Below are positions 35,298 to 43,691 of a DNA stretch of 60,373 nt, piece after piece. Position numbers and translations under genes: made by a program. This DNA is from Rhodopirellula sp. GTDB taxonomy: Bacteria; Planctomycetota; Planctomycetia; Pirellulales; Pirellulaceae. Positions within the stretch are counted from its first letter, which is position 1. Every line of letters starts with the position of its first letter. Location: NCBI GenBank assembly GCA_002698965.1, contig PAAT01000035.1:1-60373 (forward strand), given 5' to 3'. Under the pieces are notes generated by a model that had not been told where the DNA came from, searched no databases, and saw nothing but the letters and a program-made list of their open reading frames with translations.

Positions 35298-35932
35298 TAT
35301 CCACCGCCTTGTTGATTTCTCATCATTTGAGCATAATTATACATCATATCATGTTCATCTTGAGTATATTGACCTTGTGCATTCATACCTAAATCTTCTT
35401 CCATTAATTTAGAACCATAAACATCTGGACTAAATGTGCTGTATCTAGGTGCTTTTGGATGTGACGGCACGCTATCCATCATTCTATTTAAAAGATCAAA
35501 AGCATAAGGGTTTGGTGGAGGAGGAGGGTCTCTAGGGTCTAAACCCATATTACGCATATTTGATGTATGCCCAGGCTTATTACGCCAATCATAACTAGGT
35601 GGAGCCATTCCAGCTAAATTATCATTTGCACGCTTATAACCACCATGTCTAGCTAATTTTCTTTCATCAGCATTTAAAGTATATGGGTCTTTTACTTGCA
35701 TACCTAAAAAATCTAATAAAGAATTTCCACCTTTTTTAATTAAAGAAAATAGACCTTGATTTATTGGGTTATTAATTGATAAAGGTGAATTAATAGCATT
35801 TCGTACTGCTTGTTTCCCAGTAAGATTATTTGTTCCTGGAACATAATAAGGTGCTATGTGATTATCATAAAATTGTCTTGCTTCTGGTGCAATTACATTT
35901 GTTGCAAGATTATGAATAGCTCTTCCTATCAT
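35297..35932 (-). CDS. Hypothetical virion-region protein
   Basis: 211 residues. Helical N-terminus, a short hydrophobic stretch (LFSLIKKGGNSLLDFLGM), a Pro-rich segment (DPRDPPPPPNPY) and a Met/Gln-rich end. Overlaps both neighbours by one base. No family recognised. Confidence 0.6.
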   Translation of the reverse strand: MIGRAIHNLATNVIAPEARQFYDNHIAPYYVPGTNNLTGKQAVRNAINSPLSINNPINQGLFSLIKKGGNSLLDFLGMQVKDPYTLNADERKLARHGGYKRANDNLAGMAPPSYDWRNKPGHTSNMRNMGLDPRDPPPPPNPYAFDLLNRMMDSVPSHPKAPRYSTFSPDVYGSKLMEEDLGMNAQGQYTQDEHDMMYNYAQMMRNQQGGG

Positions 35933-36099
35933 TAAACTAACACTAATTTAAGCAATAACCCTATTACACTTGAAGAAGCTGCTATTAAAATAAATTCTAT
36001 TCTGTAAAGTCTTTTATCTATCGCATGATATCTTTCGCTACACGCATCAACATGAGATTCAATTTTTTGATCTACTGAAGCTGCTGTAGGTTTAGGCAT
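35932..36099 (-). CDS. Small single-TM protein
   Basis: 55 residues: a polar helical N-terminus (SVDQKIESHVDACSERYHAI) then a C-terminal membrane helix (FILIAASSSVIGLLLKLVLV). One-base TAATG overlaps on both sides support it. Function unknown; tail-anchored membrane protein. Confidence 0.55.
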   Translation of the reverse strand: MPKPTAASVDQKIESHVDACSERYHAIDKRLYRIEFILIAASSSVIGLLLKLVLV

Positions 36100-37655
36100 T
36101 ATGCTGTTCCGAATAGATTGTTATACATGGAAGGATTATTAGTGCTCAGATAATCTTGATAATCCTGTGAATATTTTTGTCCTTCAAAAGGTGTGTCTAA
36201 ATAAGTTTGATAATCTGTTGTATACATATCTCCACTAAATCCAGGTGAAGAATATTGATTATACAATGTTGAATAAGGGTTGTAAGGTAATTGATTATAA
36301 TTAAAACCTCCATAACCTCCGAAGAAAGGTGAGCCATACATTGAAGGTGAATACCCGCTACCCATATTTCCATAGAAAGAGCCAATACCACCTGCATAAG
36401 GATTCATGCCATAACCGTAACCATATCCGCCAAAGAAAGGATTGCTATAAGAAGGATTCATATAACTTCCGCCATACATGTTACCATAACCTCTTCCATA
36501 ACCTCCAAGAAGACCTAATAGACCTCCAATTCCTGTCAACCCAGTATTATTAGTATTTTGTTGAGGAAATCTTTCATTTAAATAATTTGTAAAAGCTGTA
36601 TTAAAATCAAAGTTAGATGCTAAATTATTAAAATCATCAACATTTTCTACTGTGTCTGTTGTGTTTGTTTCTTGTGGTGCATTTAATTGTGGATAAGCTG
36701 CTAACATTTCTTGAGGGCTATTAAAAGTTTCATAACCTAATGTTGCTGCTTCACCGGCATTCATCATTGTAGCTTCACCAGTTAATGGATTATATGCATA
36801 CACTGTTTCTCTTCCAGTACCTGTTCCAAAATCTGGATTATAAGGATTGTATGAATAATTTCCTTCATAAGTATATGTGCTTGGATCAAATCCTGCCATA
36901 AGAGCATTAAATTCATCTAATCTATCGCCACTTAAGTAATCTCTTACTTGATCAGCTGTTGCACTTCCTTCTCTAAAAAAATTAGCTGTACTTCCTAAAC
37001 CACCTTCAGTTAAAAAATTAGCAATATCATCCATTGTTGTTACTGGTCCTGGTGGTGGATCATTACCAGGAGGTGGTGGATCATTATTATCTACATAACT
37101 TGTAAAGTTACCATCTGCATCCATTACTCCTGTAGGACTTCCGTCAGCCGCAAAGTAATATTTTACACCTGTTTCTGGATCAGTATTAACTCTAGTTCCA
37201 TCATCATTAATAGTTACATTAGGGGATGTTATCGGACCAGGAGGATAAAGTGCGAAATAATCCTCTTCTGATAATAACTCACCTGTATTTGGGTCAGTAT
37301 ACATTGCTGGTGCATTGAAGTCTGCCGTATCTCGATTTATAGTTTCTAACTCATTAGAATCAATTTCTAAAGTTGAACCAGTTGTTGGTGCTCCTAATGT
37401 TTGTCCTAAAGTTAAAAGTTCTACTGTACTTAAACCAGCAAAAGCTGGGTCTTGAGGGTCTAAAACTCCGTTATTATTAGTTATTGCATCTAATTGTGCT
37501 TGAGTTACACCATCAGGAGGTGTTTCTAAATTAAAAGGACCTACAACTTTACCATCTTTATAAGTAGTACCACCAATAGTAACACTACCATCTGGATTTG
37601 TTACCATATCTGGTAATCCAGACATGTTAAAAAAGGAATTAGTAGGTATCTCCAT
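36099..37655 (-). CDS. Gly/Tyr/Asn-rich virion-region protein
   Basis: 518 residues. The N-terminal 330 residues are acidic and Pro/Asp/Thr-rich with calcium-site-like loops (NPDGSVTIGG, NDDGTRVNTD, DADGNFTSY). Residues about 375-475 are low-complexity Gly/Tyr/Asn/Ser/Met repeats (GYGRGYGNMYGGSYMNP, FFGGYGYGYG). Such tracts favour assembly or adhesion. No family recognised; a structural role is assumed from position. Confidence 0.6.
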   Translation of the reverse strand: MEIPTNSFFNMSGLPDMVTNPDGSVTIGGTTYKDGKVVGPFNLETPPDGVTQAQLDAITNNNGVLDPQDPAFAGLSTVELLTLGQTLGAPTTGSTLEIDSNELETINRDTADFNAPAMYTDPNTGELLSEEDYFALYPPGPITSPNVTINDDGTRVNTDPETGVKYYFAADGSPTGVMDADGNFTSYVDNNDPPPPGNDPPPGPVTTMDDIANFLTEGGLGSTANFFREGSATADQVRDYLSGDRLDEFNALMAGFDPSTYTYEGNYSYNPYNPDFGTGTGRETVYAYNPLTGEATMMNAGEAATLGYETFNSPQEMLAAYPQLNAPQETNTTDTVENVDDFNNLASNFDFNTAFTNYLNERFPQQNTNNTGLTGIGGLLGLLGGYGRGYGNMYGGSYMNPSYSNPFFGGYGYGYGMNPYAGGIGSFYGNMGSGYSPSMYGSPFFGGYGGFNYNQLPYNPYSTLYNQYSSPGFSGDMYTTDYQTYLDTPFEGQKYSQDYQDYLSTNNPSMYNNLFGTA

Positions 37656-37664
37656 TTTATCTCC

Positions 37665-37994
37665 TTATGCTGTGTAAGATATTACGCAATTAGTAATACC
37701 AGAATTAGATATTACCCTCATACCTCTTTTTAATTTATAACCTGCATCTGCATAGAAGCTATCACTACTTCCGCTATTCACCTTAAAGGTACTATCAGTA
37801 GTCCATGTTCCAGCGGCGTTTTTTGATTGAATATCAACCGTGCCATCTGAAGAATCGGCTTCTAAATATATACCTCTAAAGTAAACAACTTGGTTTGTAC
37901 CTCTAGCAGCAGTATTAGCATTATTGGTGTCACCTGCAACAACTATTGTAGTTGCATTAGACCCTTGCTGATGTCTTAAGTAAGACCCTGCCAT
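37665..37994 (-). CDS. Small structural protein candidate
   Basis: 109 residues, beta-strand-rich, Thr/Asn/Ser-rich (VYFRGIYLEADSSDGTVDI, GMRVISNSGITNCVISYTA). It lies 9 bases from the decoration-like gene downstream of the capsid genes. Likely virion component. Confidence 0.55.
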   Translation of the reverse strand: MAGSYLRHQQGSNATTIVVAGDTNNANTAARGTNQVVYFRGIYLEADSSDGTVDIQSKNAAGTWTTDSTFKVNSGSSDSFYADAGYKLKRGMRVISNSGITNCVISYTA

Positions 37995-38003
37995 TTATAC
38001 CTC

Positions 38004-38459
38004 CTAAGATAGGTTGTTATTTTGTACATATAAAACTGTAACAGTCGCAGCACCTGTGGCACCGTTACCATTAGCTGCTGTAAAATCTGCAAGTATTTGT
38101 AAATCAGTAGTACCTACATTAGTAGCTTCAGTATCTAAAGTTCCATGTGTAGTTCCTAATGCTTTTACACTAGTCGCAGGTAAGAAAGCGTCAGCGTCAG
38201 CAGCTGTTCCAATAGCAACAGTGGCAGCACCACCATCGTTATTAACAGTTGTTACATTTAATATTACATCTACCACTTGTGAGTTAGCAGGAACTACTGC
38301 AACTGATTGATTAAGTGCAGAAGCACCAATAATATCAAGTACAAAAGTTTGTGCCATTACTACAGAACCAACATTAGCAACATCAGTGCCAACGGTAGTG
38401 CCAGTGGTATCTTTGATTGTGCCGGCCTTGATAGGTCCGGAAAAAGTTGTTTGACCCAT
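38004..38459 (-). CDS. Structural (decoration-like) protein
   Basis: 151 residues, nearly all Val/Thr/Ala/Gly/Asn in alternating strands (VVPANSQVVDVILNVTTV, AATVAIGTAADADAFL). The composition and place just after the capsid gene suggest a head decoration or tail tube-type protein. A terminator at 38544 separates it from the capsid gene. Confidence 0.58.
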   Translation of the reverse strand: MGQTTFSGPIKAGTIKDTTGTTVGTDVANVGSVVMAQTFVLDIIGASALNQSVAVVPANSQVVDVILNVTTVNNDGGAATVAIGTAADADAFLPATSVKALGTTHGTLDTEATNVGTTDLQILADFTAANGNGATGAATVTVLYVQNNNLS

Positions 38460-38543
38460 TGTTTTTCTCCTTAGTCGTTAAAGTCGACCTTAATTGGTCG
38501 TCTAGGGATATCTATAAAATACAGAAGAAAAAAGGATAATGCA

Positions 38544-38578
38544 AATAAAAAAAGGGGCTAAGCATCCCTAGCCCCTTT
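38544..38578 (-). terminator. Rho-independent terminator after the capsid gene
   Basis: A perfect 10-base stem, AAAGGGGCTA (38551-38560) with TAGCCCCTTT (38569-38578), and an 8-base loop. Read on the minus strand the stem runs into TTTTTTTATTT. It lies 22 bases after the capsid stop and can lower expression of the downstream genes relative to capsid. Confidence 0.85.
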
Positions 38579-38599
38579 AAAGAATTGATACTTAATTAA

Positions 38600-39508
38600 T
38601 TAAGCACCTGGTGACCCATAGATTCCACGAGGATCAGACCATCCGAAGCTGTAACGCTCCCTAGCCTTAAATCTCATGTTACCTGTGTTAAACTCACCTT
38701 CCATTGCAGTTCTTAAAGGTGCACGGGTAAAGTGTTTTAGCCCGTTTGGTGCATCTGTAAGAATGAAGAATGCGTCAGGGTCTGTTAAGAAATGATTAAC
38801 AGTATACCCTTCTGGAATCGCACCCGATGATCTAAGTGCATTGATATCGTTATCAGCAGTTCCAACTCGGCCTTCAGATTTCATTAATCTTTCAGCTACA
38901 AATTGAAGTTCCGCAGGGATAACAAGTTTTCTGCCACGAAGTGCTACGATTAAGCCTCTTTCATCAGTAAATTGACTGATTGTAATGAGACCGTTCTCTA
39001 AAGCAGTTTCGTTTAGATCGGTTGCTGTGGTTGGTTCGTTAGAAAAGGTCCCCCCAACAGAAAGCGGATGGTCTGTTGCAAGTAATTCCTTGCCGTCACC
39101 ACCAGTAAAATTATTGTTGAATCCATTATTTAAAATGGAAGCACCTTTTACTTGCTTACTATGTGCCATTGATCGTGCTAATGCACGAGTATAGCGATTT
39201 GACAGACGGTCGTAGAGGTTGTCTTCGACAGCTTCTTCAGTTAAGGCAAATGCCATTGCTACAGTCTCGTGTGTGTATCGAGCTGTATAAACTTCAGTTG
39301 CTGAGTCGTATTCAACTCCTGCACCTTCTGATTTCGTCGGGGCCGCTCCAAATCCGGAAAGCATTACTTCTTCTTCGAAAGCTCTATCTGATGATTCACT
39401 TTCAAAAATTTCCGCAGCTTCGTCTCCGTATTTGCTGTACTCTAAGCCAAAGAGAGCGTTTAGACCAGGCTCTAGTTCTTTAGCAAGTTGTGCTCTTGAT
39501 ATAGCCAT
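38600..39508 (-). CDS. Major capsid protein (HK97 fold, Mu gpT-like)
   Basis: 302 residues. RYTHETVAMAFALTEEAVED, LARSMAHSKQVKGASILNNG, LLATDHPLSVGGTFSN, LRGRKLVIPAELQFVAERLM and MRFKARERYSFGWSDPRGIYG are the familiar order for Mu-like / HK97-type head proteins. It is followed by a strong terminator, as often seen for capsid genes, and preceded by head genes and a scaffold-like protein. Confidence 0.85.
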   Translation of the reverse strand: MAISRAQLAKELEPGLNALFGLEYSKYGDEAAEIFESESSDRAFEEEVMLSGFGAAPTKSEGAGVEYDSATEVYTARYTHETVAMAFALTEEAVEDNLYDRLSNRYTRALARSMAHSKQVKGASILNNGFNNNFTGGDGKELLATDHPLSVGGTFSNEPTTATDLNETALENGLITISQFTDERGLIVALRGRKLVIPAELQFVAERLMKSEGRVGTADNDINALRSSGAIPEGYTVNHFLTDPDAFFILTDAPNGLKHFTRAPLRTAMEGEFNTGNMRFKARERYSFGWSDPRGIYGSPGA

Positions 39509-39524
39509 TGTTTTATCTCCCTAA

Positions 39525-40112
39525 TTATACGCCAGTTGTACCAGCAGAAGCGAAATGGTTGTTGATAAGGACTACAACATTAGTGTTTGTAGAGCCTGTA
39601 TCATCATTGTCAGGATCGGTAGATACTGCAAGAGCTTTTAGAGGAAGGGAAGCAGTTGTGTTTCCTGTTCCTACATCTAGCTCAGCATATGAAATACCAC
39701 TGTTTGCACTTCCTGTACCTGCACCATCCACAATATCATAGTTAGCGAAAACGCCAGCTATAGTGAATGCAGCGTCTGCTTGCACTTCACAAATGATATT
39801 AGGATCGTCCACGACATAAGCCTTAACAGTGCTAGTCACTGCACTATCACCAGTCCAATAGTTTGACCATTTAGGTTTACCTGTTGATGAATCTGTAAAT
39901 TGGCACCCATTAAATACGCCCACTACAAGTCCACCATCAGCAGCAGCCATTCTTTTGATATATCCAGTCGCTAGACCTTTTACGATATCACCTTGATAAA
40001 TCTTAGTGGTATCAGCATTTGATATTTCATATTCTCTTTGACCGCCAGTGTAAGCACCACCGCCAAGTAAGGCAGCAGGTCTTAACCCAAATGGAGCATC
40101 TTTATTAGCCAT
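39525..40112 (-). CDS. Conserved head-associated structural protein
   Basis: 195 residues. NKDAPFGLRPAALLGGG followed by a beta-rich body (IYQGDIVKGLATGYIKRM, GLVVGVFNGCQFTD, IICEVQADAAFT) marks a family regularly encoded just before the major capsid protein in marine phages. A head decoration/vertex role is likely but unproven. Confidence 0.7.
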   Translation of the reverse strand: MANKDAPFGLRPAALLGGGAYTGGQREYEISNADTTKIYQGDIVKGLATGYIKRMAAADGGLVVGVFNGCQFTDSSTGKPKWSNYWTGDSAVTSTVKAYVVDDPNIICEVQADAAFTIAGVFANYDIVDGAGTGSANSGISYAELDVGTGNTTASLPLKALAVSTDPDNDDTGSTNTNVVVLINNHFASAGTTGV

Positions 40113-40137
40113 TAGCTACTCCTATTAGATTTTGATT

Positions 40138-40647
40138 CTATTTATTAGAACCAAAGGTTACTTTTGAACTCCGCTCTGCCTGGAATTTAGGCATTGCGGG
40201 ATTGTTGTCACGCATCCAATCGTTATCAACCGCTTGCATCTGCTGTTTAGCACGATCAGCGTAATATTGTTTGCGTTGTTCAACGAACTCTTCTGGTATT
40301 CTTGCCAGAAGTAAACCGCCTACACCAATGACTCCGGTATATTTACCATCCTCGACAGTTGGAAAGACGCTACCCTCATACTCATCTGCACGCACAAGCT
40401 CATAACCTTCATTCAATCTTGAATGAACATTGTTTTTATCATCAAAACCTAGAACTTCTGCTCTTATCCATCTATGGACATAACCAGCGGGTGGGGTTGG
40501 GGCGTGCAATTTATTGGGTGGTCGCCATTGCACGGGGCGTTCGCTAGAGGCTCGTGTGTTGTTTGACCGAGCGTTTCTATCTATAGCAGGAGCTTCAGCA
40601 GCCTCTGCATCTATAAATTCGTATTCGTTATTTTCTTCTGACATCAT
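40138..40647 (-). CDS. Conserved head-module protein
   Basis: 169 residues. Disordered acidic N-terminus, then PPAGYVHRWIRAEVLGFDDK, GYELVRADEYE and VIGVGGLLLARIPEEFVEQR, a highly conserved marine-phage block, and a basic C-terminus. It lies between the scaffold-like and capsid genes. Function not known to me. An in-frame ATG directly follows the first, so the start may be one codon later. Confidence 0.68.
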   Translation of the reverse strand: MMSEENNEYEFIDAEAAEAPAIDRNARSNNTRASSERPVQWRPPNKLHAPTPPAGYVHRWIRAEVLGFDDKNNVHSRLNEGYELVRADEYEGSVFPTVEDGKYTGVIGVGGLLLARIPEEFVEQRKQYYADRAKQQMQAVDNDWMRDNNPAMPKFQAERSSKVTFGSNK

Positions 40648-40653
40648 GTACCT

Positions 40654-41592
40654 CTATGAATTTCTTGCATCAATTTTTGCAACTTCTCTAGCGTATGCAT
40701 CTAGCGGTACGCCAAGTTTTTTAGCTACAGAAATTTGTGCTGGGGTTAATTTAACACTTTTTTTACTCTTTTGGCTAGTCTTTCCTTGTGATACTGGAGC
40801 GACTGTTTGAGTACGGGTAGTTTTCCCTTCAAATTTATGTGGAAATTCAGTTCTAATCCTTTTATCAATTTCTGAATAATATTCATCAGATTGAGGATCA
40901 AAACCTTCTTCCTGAACAAGTTGTTGATGAATTGTAAAAGCCGTAGCTGTCATAGCACGGTCTTGTCCAAACCAACTATTCTCTTCTCTTTCAGCCCACT
41001 CAGTTGCTTTCACATCTGGTTGAGGTGGAGGAGTATATTCTTGTTGTTGTGGTTGTTGTTGAGCACCAGGTTGTTCTTGATAATTTTGTTGAGCTTCTTG
41101 TGCTTTTGTTGTTCTTTCTTGATTTTGCTTAAAAAGTCTCAATCTTTCTTTTTCAATAGCAATCTTAGCCATTACTTGCTGAGCATCAGCCATTTTATCA
41201 ACTTCACCAGCTTCATACGCTTCTTTAAAAGCAGCTTTAGCTTGTGATTCTTGAGAATCAATTCTACTAGATGCTTCTGCACTATAACCTGTATTTAAAT
41301 TAGAAAGTTGCCCTCTTAAAGCGTCAGCTTCTGCTTTTTGCTGTTGAGCAAATTGTAAAGCAGCGGCTTCTCTTTCTTCAGACTCTTTTCTTTGTGCAAC
41401 AAGTTTGTTAATTCGTTTTTGGGTTTTATCTCTTCTCTTATCAAGTTCTTCTTCACTTAATCCTTGAGAGACGGGCTCACCAGTAGCTTCAGTTTCATTG
41501 CCAGTTACATCAACAATAGCCGGTTGGCTTTCATCAATAGTAACATCCTCTTCAACTTCAACTATTTTTGCTTCTTCTGTTTCATCATTCAT
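40654..41592 (-). CDS. Scaffolding-like protein
   Basis: 312 residues, highly charged. An acidic N-terminus (1-55) leads to a long Glu/Lys/Gln/Ala coiled coil (about 55-170), a Gln/Pro-rich hinge (QPGAQQQPQQQEYTPPPQ) and a basic C-terminal domain (QKSKKSVKLTPAQISVAKKL). Coiled-coil body with basic C-terminus and place just before the capsid genes are typical of scaffolds. Confidence 0.68.
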   Translation of the reverse strand: MNDETEEAKIVEVEEDVTIDESQPAIVDVTGNETEATGEPVSQGLSEEELDKRRDKTQKRINKLVAQRKESEEREAAALQFAQQQKAEADALRGQLSNLNTGYSAEASSRIDSQESQAKAAFKEAYEAGEVDKMADAQQVMAKIAIEKERLRLFKQNQERTTKAQEAQQNYQEQPGAQQQPQQQEYTPPPQPDVKATEWAEREENSWFGQDRAMTATAFTIHQQLVQEEGFDPQSDEYYSEIDKRIRTEFPHKFEGKTTRTQTVAPVSQGKTSQKSKKSVKLTPAQISVAKKLGVPLDAYAREVAKIDARNS

Positions 41593-41601
41593 TAGACACT
41601 C

Positions 41602-42096
41602 CTATATTGTAAAAACATCAGTTGGTTCCAAGATAGTTCCAAGAATCTCGTCGTCATTTAAAATCCTAATTTCGCCGTCAGCAAGTTTAATTCTTGTTCC
41701 AGCGTACTTACTAATAATTACCCACTCGCCTTCTTTACAGTAAGCTCCGTGAGGAAATTTCTTTTTATCTTTGTAAGCATCAGGGCCTAAAGTGACCACA
41801 TAAGCTACGACCGTAGCTAAAGATTCTCTTTCTCGTGTCTCGTCGGGAATAACAATGCCACCTTTAGATTTTTCAAATCCTTGAAAAGGCATAACAACCA
41901 CACGATATCCTGTGGGTTGCGGTATTCTTTCTTTTGCGGATTTTTTAAGAAGACTTGGATCAAGTACTCTTTTGTTTTCTTCAGTGTAAGCATCGGATAC
42001 TTGTAGTTCAGGTTTCTCTTCCTTTTCTACTTTCTTCTCCACTTTTTTATCAGCGTACCTATCGGGTACATACAGCTTTGTTTTAGCCATCGTCAC
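41602..42096 (-). CDS. Phage co-chaperonin (GroES-like)
   Basis: 164 residues. Residues about 60-160 are a GroES fold: PTGYRVVVMPFQGFEKSKGG, the mobile-loop tripeptide in GGIVIPDETRE, VVTLGPDAYKD, GEWVIISKYAGTRIKLADGE and ILNDDEILGTI. The first 55 residues are a charged extension absent from bacterial GroES. In phages such proteins cap host GroEL to fold the capsid, and this gene lies in the head module. A second ATG two codons in (42090) is an equally good start. Overlaps the upstream gene by 14 bases. Confidence 0.85.
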   Translation of the reverse strand: MTMAKTKLYVPDRYADKKVEKKVEKEEKPELQVSDAYTEENKRVLDPSLLKKSAKERIPQPTGYRVVVMPFQGFEKSKGGIVIPDETRERESLATVVAYVVTLGPDAYKDKKKFPHGAYCKEGEWVIISKYAGTRIKLADGEIRILNDDEILGTILEPTDVFTI

Positions 42097-42283
42097 TATC
42101 CTCCTGTGACACCAGAGCGATTATCTCTTGCTCCACATAAGCCAGACTCTGTAATTGACCTATGCACGACCGATATGCTTCCCAATCTTTGCAGTTCCCT
42201 GAAGTTACTTTTTCGTGAACACTCTCCTTTTGTTCACGAATAATATGTAGTATTTTTTGTATTAATTCAACCCCATCCATCAT
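42083..42283 (-). CDS. Small conserved helical phage protein
   Basis: 66 residues: ELIQKILHIIREQKESVHEK, SGNCKDWEAYRSCIGQLQSL, YVEQEIIAL. A two-helix protein seen between portal and capsid genes in other phages. It overlaps the GroES-like gene by 14 bases and the next gene by 4. Role unknown. Confidence 0.62.
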   Translation of the reverse strand: MMDGVELIQKILHIIREQKESVHEKVTSGNCKDWEAYRSCIGQLQSLAYVEQEIIALVSQEDSDDG

Positions 42284-42948
42284 TTTTTTTCTCCTTTACT
42301 GTATAAATTGTCAAAAGTTATATTTGGATCAGTATAACTTTCATGTTCTTCACTACTATGAATCCATTGACTAGGTATAAAATCTGGAGGTCCTTCTCCC
42401 GTTACCCAAAGAGCTGGATTCGTTACTCTAACTCTATTATTTGGTAAAGCAACTAAGTTACCTTTCCATTTACCTTCAGTAAGATATAAAACATGACTTT
42501 GTTTATGTTGGTCTGGGCTATCAGCTATTTCATGTTCAGTATAATCAACTGTAAAAATGTATTTAGCTAAATAAAACTCACCATCTATTTTAGCATACCA
42601 AGGTGATGATGATGCTCTATCTATAGATATAACTGAATGATGATGAGACATACAATCCCAAGGTTGACATAAATGGTTTTCCATTCTTTCTGGCCATTCA
42701 TCAACTGGTATGTCTGCCATAAGACCTTGTATAGGCATGCGAGCCCACATTGCACCACCGTGCACATTATTTTCTAAATCTTCACAATTTGTAAATATAA
42801 TTTGAAATGATAGTGATCTATCTGGAATACAATTAACAGCAACCGCCAACCCATGTATAAACTCACCATGGTATCTTTGATGACCAGCTGTAAATTCTTT
42901 TCTGACCCATACCTTAAAGTAAGGGACATTCGATATTAAATAAGACAT
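42280..42948 (-). CDS. Conserved head-module protein of unknown function
   Basis: 222 residues. YLISNVPYFKVWVRKEFTAG, HGEFIHGLAVAVNCIPDRSL, FTNCEDLENNVHGGAMWARM and LPNNRVRVTNPALWVTGEG are well-ordered conserved-looking blocks; I recall homologues in marine phage head modules. Enzyme-like, with many His/Trp/Cys, but no catalytic signature named. Confidence 0.68.
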   Translation of the reverse strand: MSYLISNVPYFKVWVRKEFTAGHQRYHGEFIHGLAVAVNCIPDRSLSFQIIFTNCEDLENNVHGGAMWARMPIQGLMADIPVDEWPERMENHLCQPWDCMSHHHSVISIDRASSSPWYAKIDGEFYLAKYIFTVDYTEHEIADSPDQHKQSHVLYLTEGKWKGNLVALPNNRVRVTNPALWVTGEGPPDFIPSQWIHSSEEHESYTDPNITFDNLYSKGEKK

Positions 42949-42968
42949 CTCTCCTCTTTCTTATTTAT

Positions 42969-43079
42969 TTATTTTTTCTTTTTCTTTTTACCGCCTACTT
43001 TACCGCCCTTGGAATAGCCTTTAGCTTTCTTTACTACTCCGCCAGCAAAATAACCTTTTACACTTGTTTTTTTATACAT
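42969..43079 (-). CDS. Tiny Lys/Gly-rich protein
   Basis: 36 residues: three GY/GG units (VKGYFAGGVVKKAKGYSKGG) and a poly-Lys end. First of several consecutive very small basic proteins. A strongly basic peptide may bind DNA or RNA. It fits exactly between its neighbours with no overlap. Confidence 0.5.
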   Translation of the reverse strand: MYKKTSVKGYFAGGVVKKAKGYSKGGKVGGKKKKKK

Positions 43080-43081
43080 GT

Positions 43082-43258
43082 TTACCTCTTTTTAGCTGTT
43101 TTTGCAGCTCTTTTAAACTGCTTGTTAGTTGGAGCTCCTTTTGCTCCTTTTTTTCTCATGCGTTCTCCAGAGCCTGCTTTTATTCTTTTTCTCTTAGCGT
43201 GGATATTAGCATATAAACCAGGTCTTTTTTTTCCTGAGCTTTTCTTTTTTGTTGCCAT
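43082..43258 (-). CDS. Small basic conserved phage protein
   Basis: 58 residues: RPGLYANIHAKRKRIKAGSG, then RMRKKGAKGAPTNKQFKRAA. This RPGLYANIHAKRKRI pattern is widespread in tailed phages near portal and head genes. Function unknown, probably nucleic-acid binding. Confidence 0.68.
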   Translation of the reverse strand: MATKKKSSGKKRPGLYANIHAKRKRIKAGSGERMRKKGAKGAPTNKQFKRAAKTAKKR

Positions 43259-43272
43259 GTTTTACTCCTTAG

Positions 43273-43572
43273 TTAACATTTCCATCTTCTACGAGCTTGT
43301 CTAATACGAGAGTTTGGATTGTTTCTCGTTTTAGCACTACTTCTTTTTAACTGACCAGCGGACCTAGCACAATAACTTTTTCGTCTTTTTGCGGCAGCAC
43401 TACCTTTTTTAACTTTACCAGTTACGGCAGTCTTTAATTTAGAACCAGGGTTTTTTCGACGATAAGCAGCAACACCTTTTTTAGTCATACCGGCACCAGA
43501 TTTAGTTGATCGGTAATTACCACCCTTACCAGTGGTTCTTCTGATAGGTTTTGCTTTTTTTCTTTCCGCCAT
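43273..43572 (-). CDS. Conserved basic phage protein
   Basis: 99 residues, very basic. Contains TTGKGGNYRSTKSGAGMTKK, GVAAYRRKNPGSKLKTAVTG, KRRKSYCARSAGQLKRSSAK and ends NPNSRIRQARRRWKC. This is a familiar conserved family of marine phages encoded near the portal. It may bind packaged DNA; no proof. One-base overlap with the upstream gene. Confidence 0.72.
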   Translation of the reverse strand: MAERKKAKPIRRTTGKGGNYRSTKSGAGMTKKGVAAYRRKNPGSKLKTAVTGKVKKGSAAAKRRKSYCARSAGQLKRSSAKTRNNPNSRIRQARRRWKC

Positions 43573-43682
43573 TATTTTTTAGATGTTTTTCTAACAGCTC
43601 TAACAAGACCAACTCTACCTAGTGGGTCTTTGCCTTTTGCTTTTGGTTTAGCTTTAGTTTTAGTCTTTTTTTCTTCAGCCAT
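43572..43682 (-). CDS. Tiny Lys-rich protein
   Basis: 36 residues: a Lys/Ala/Thr N-terminal half and RVGLVRAVRKTSKK at the end. One-base overlap (TAATG) with the next gene and 9 bases from the portal stop. Probably a member of the basic mini-protein set. Confidence 0.5.
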   Translation of the reverse strand: MAEEKKTKTKAKPKAKGKDPLGRVGLVRAVRKTSKK

Positions 43683-43691
43683 GTTTGCCTC

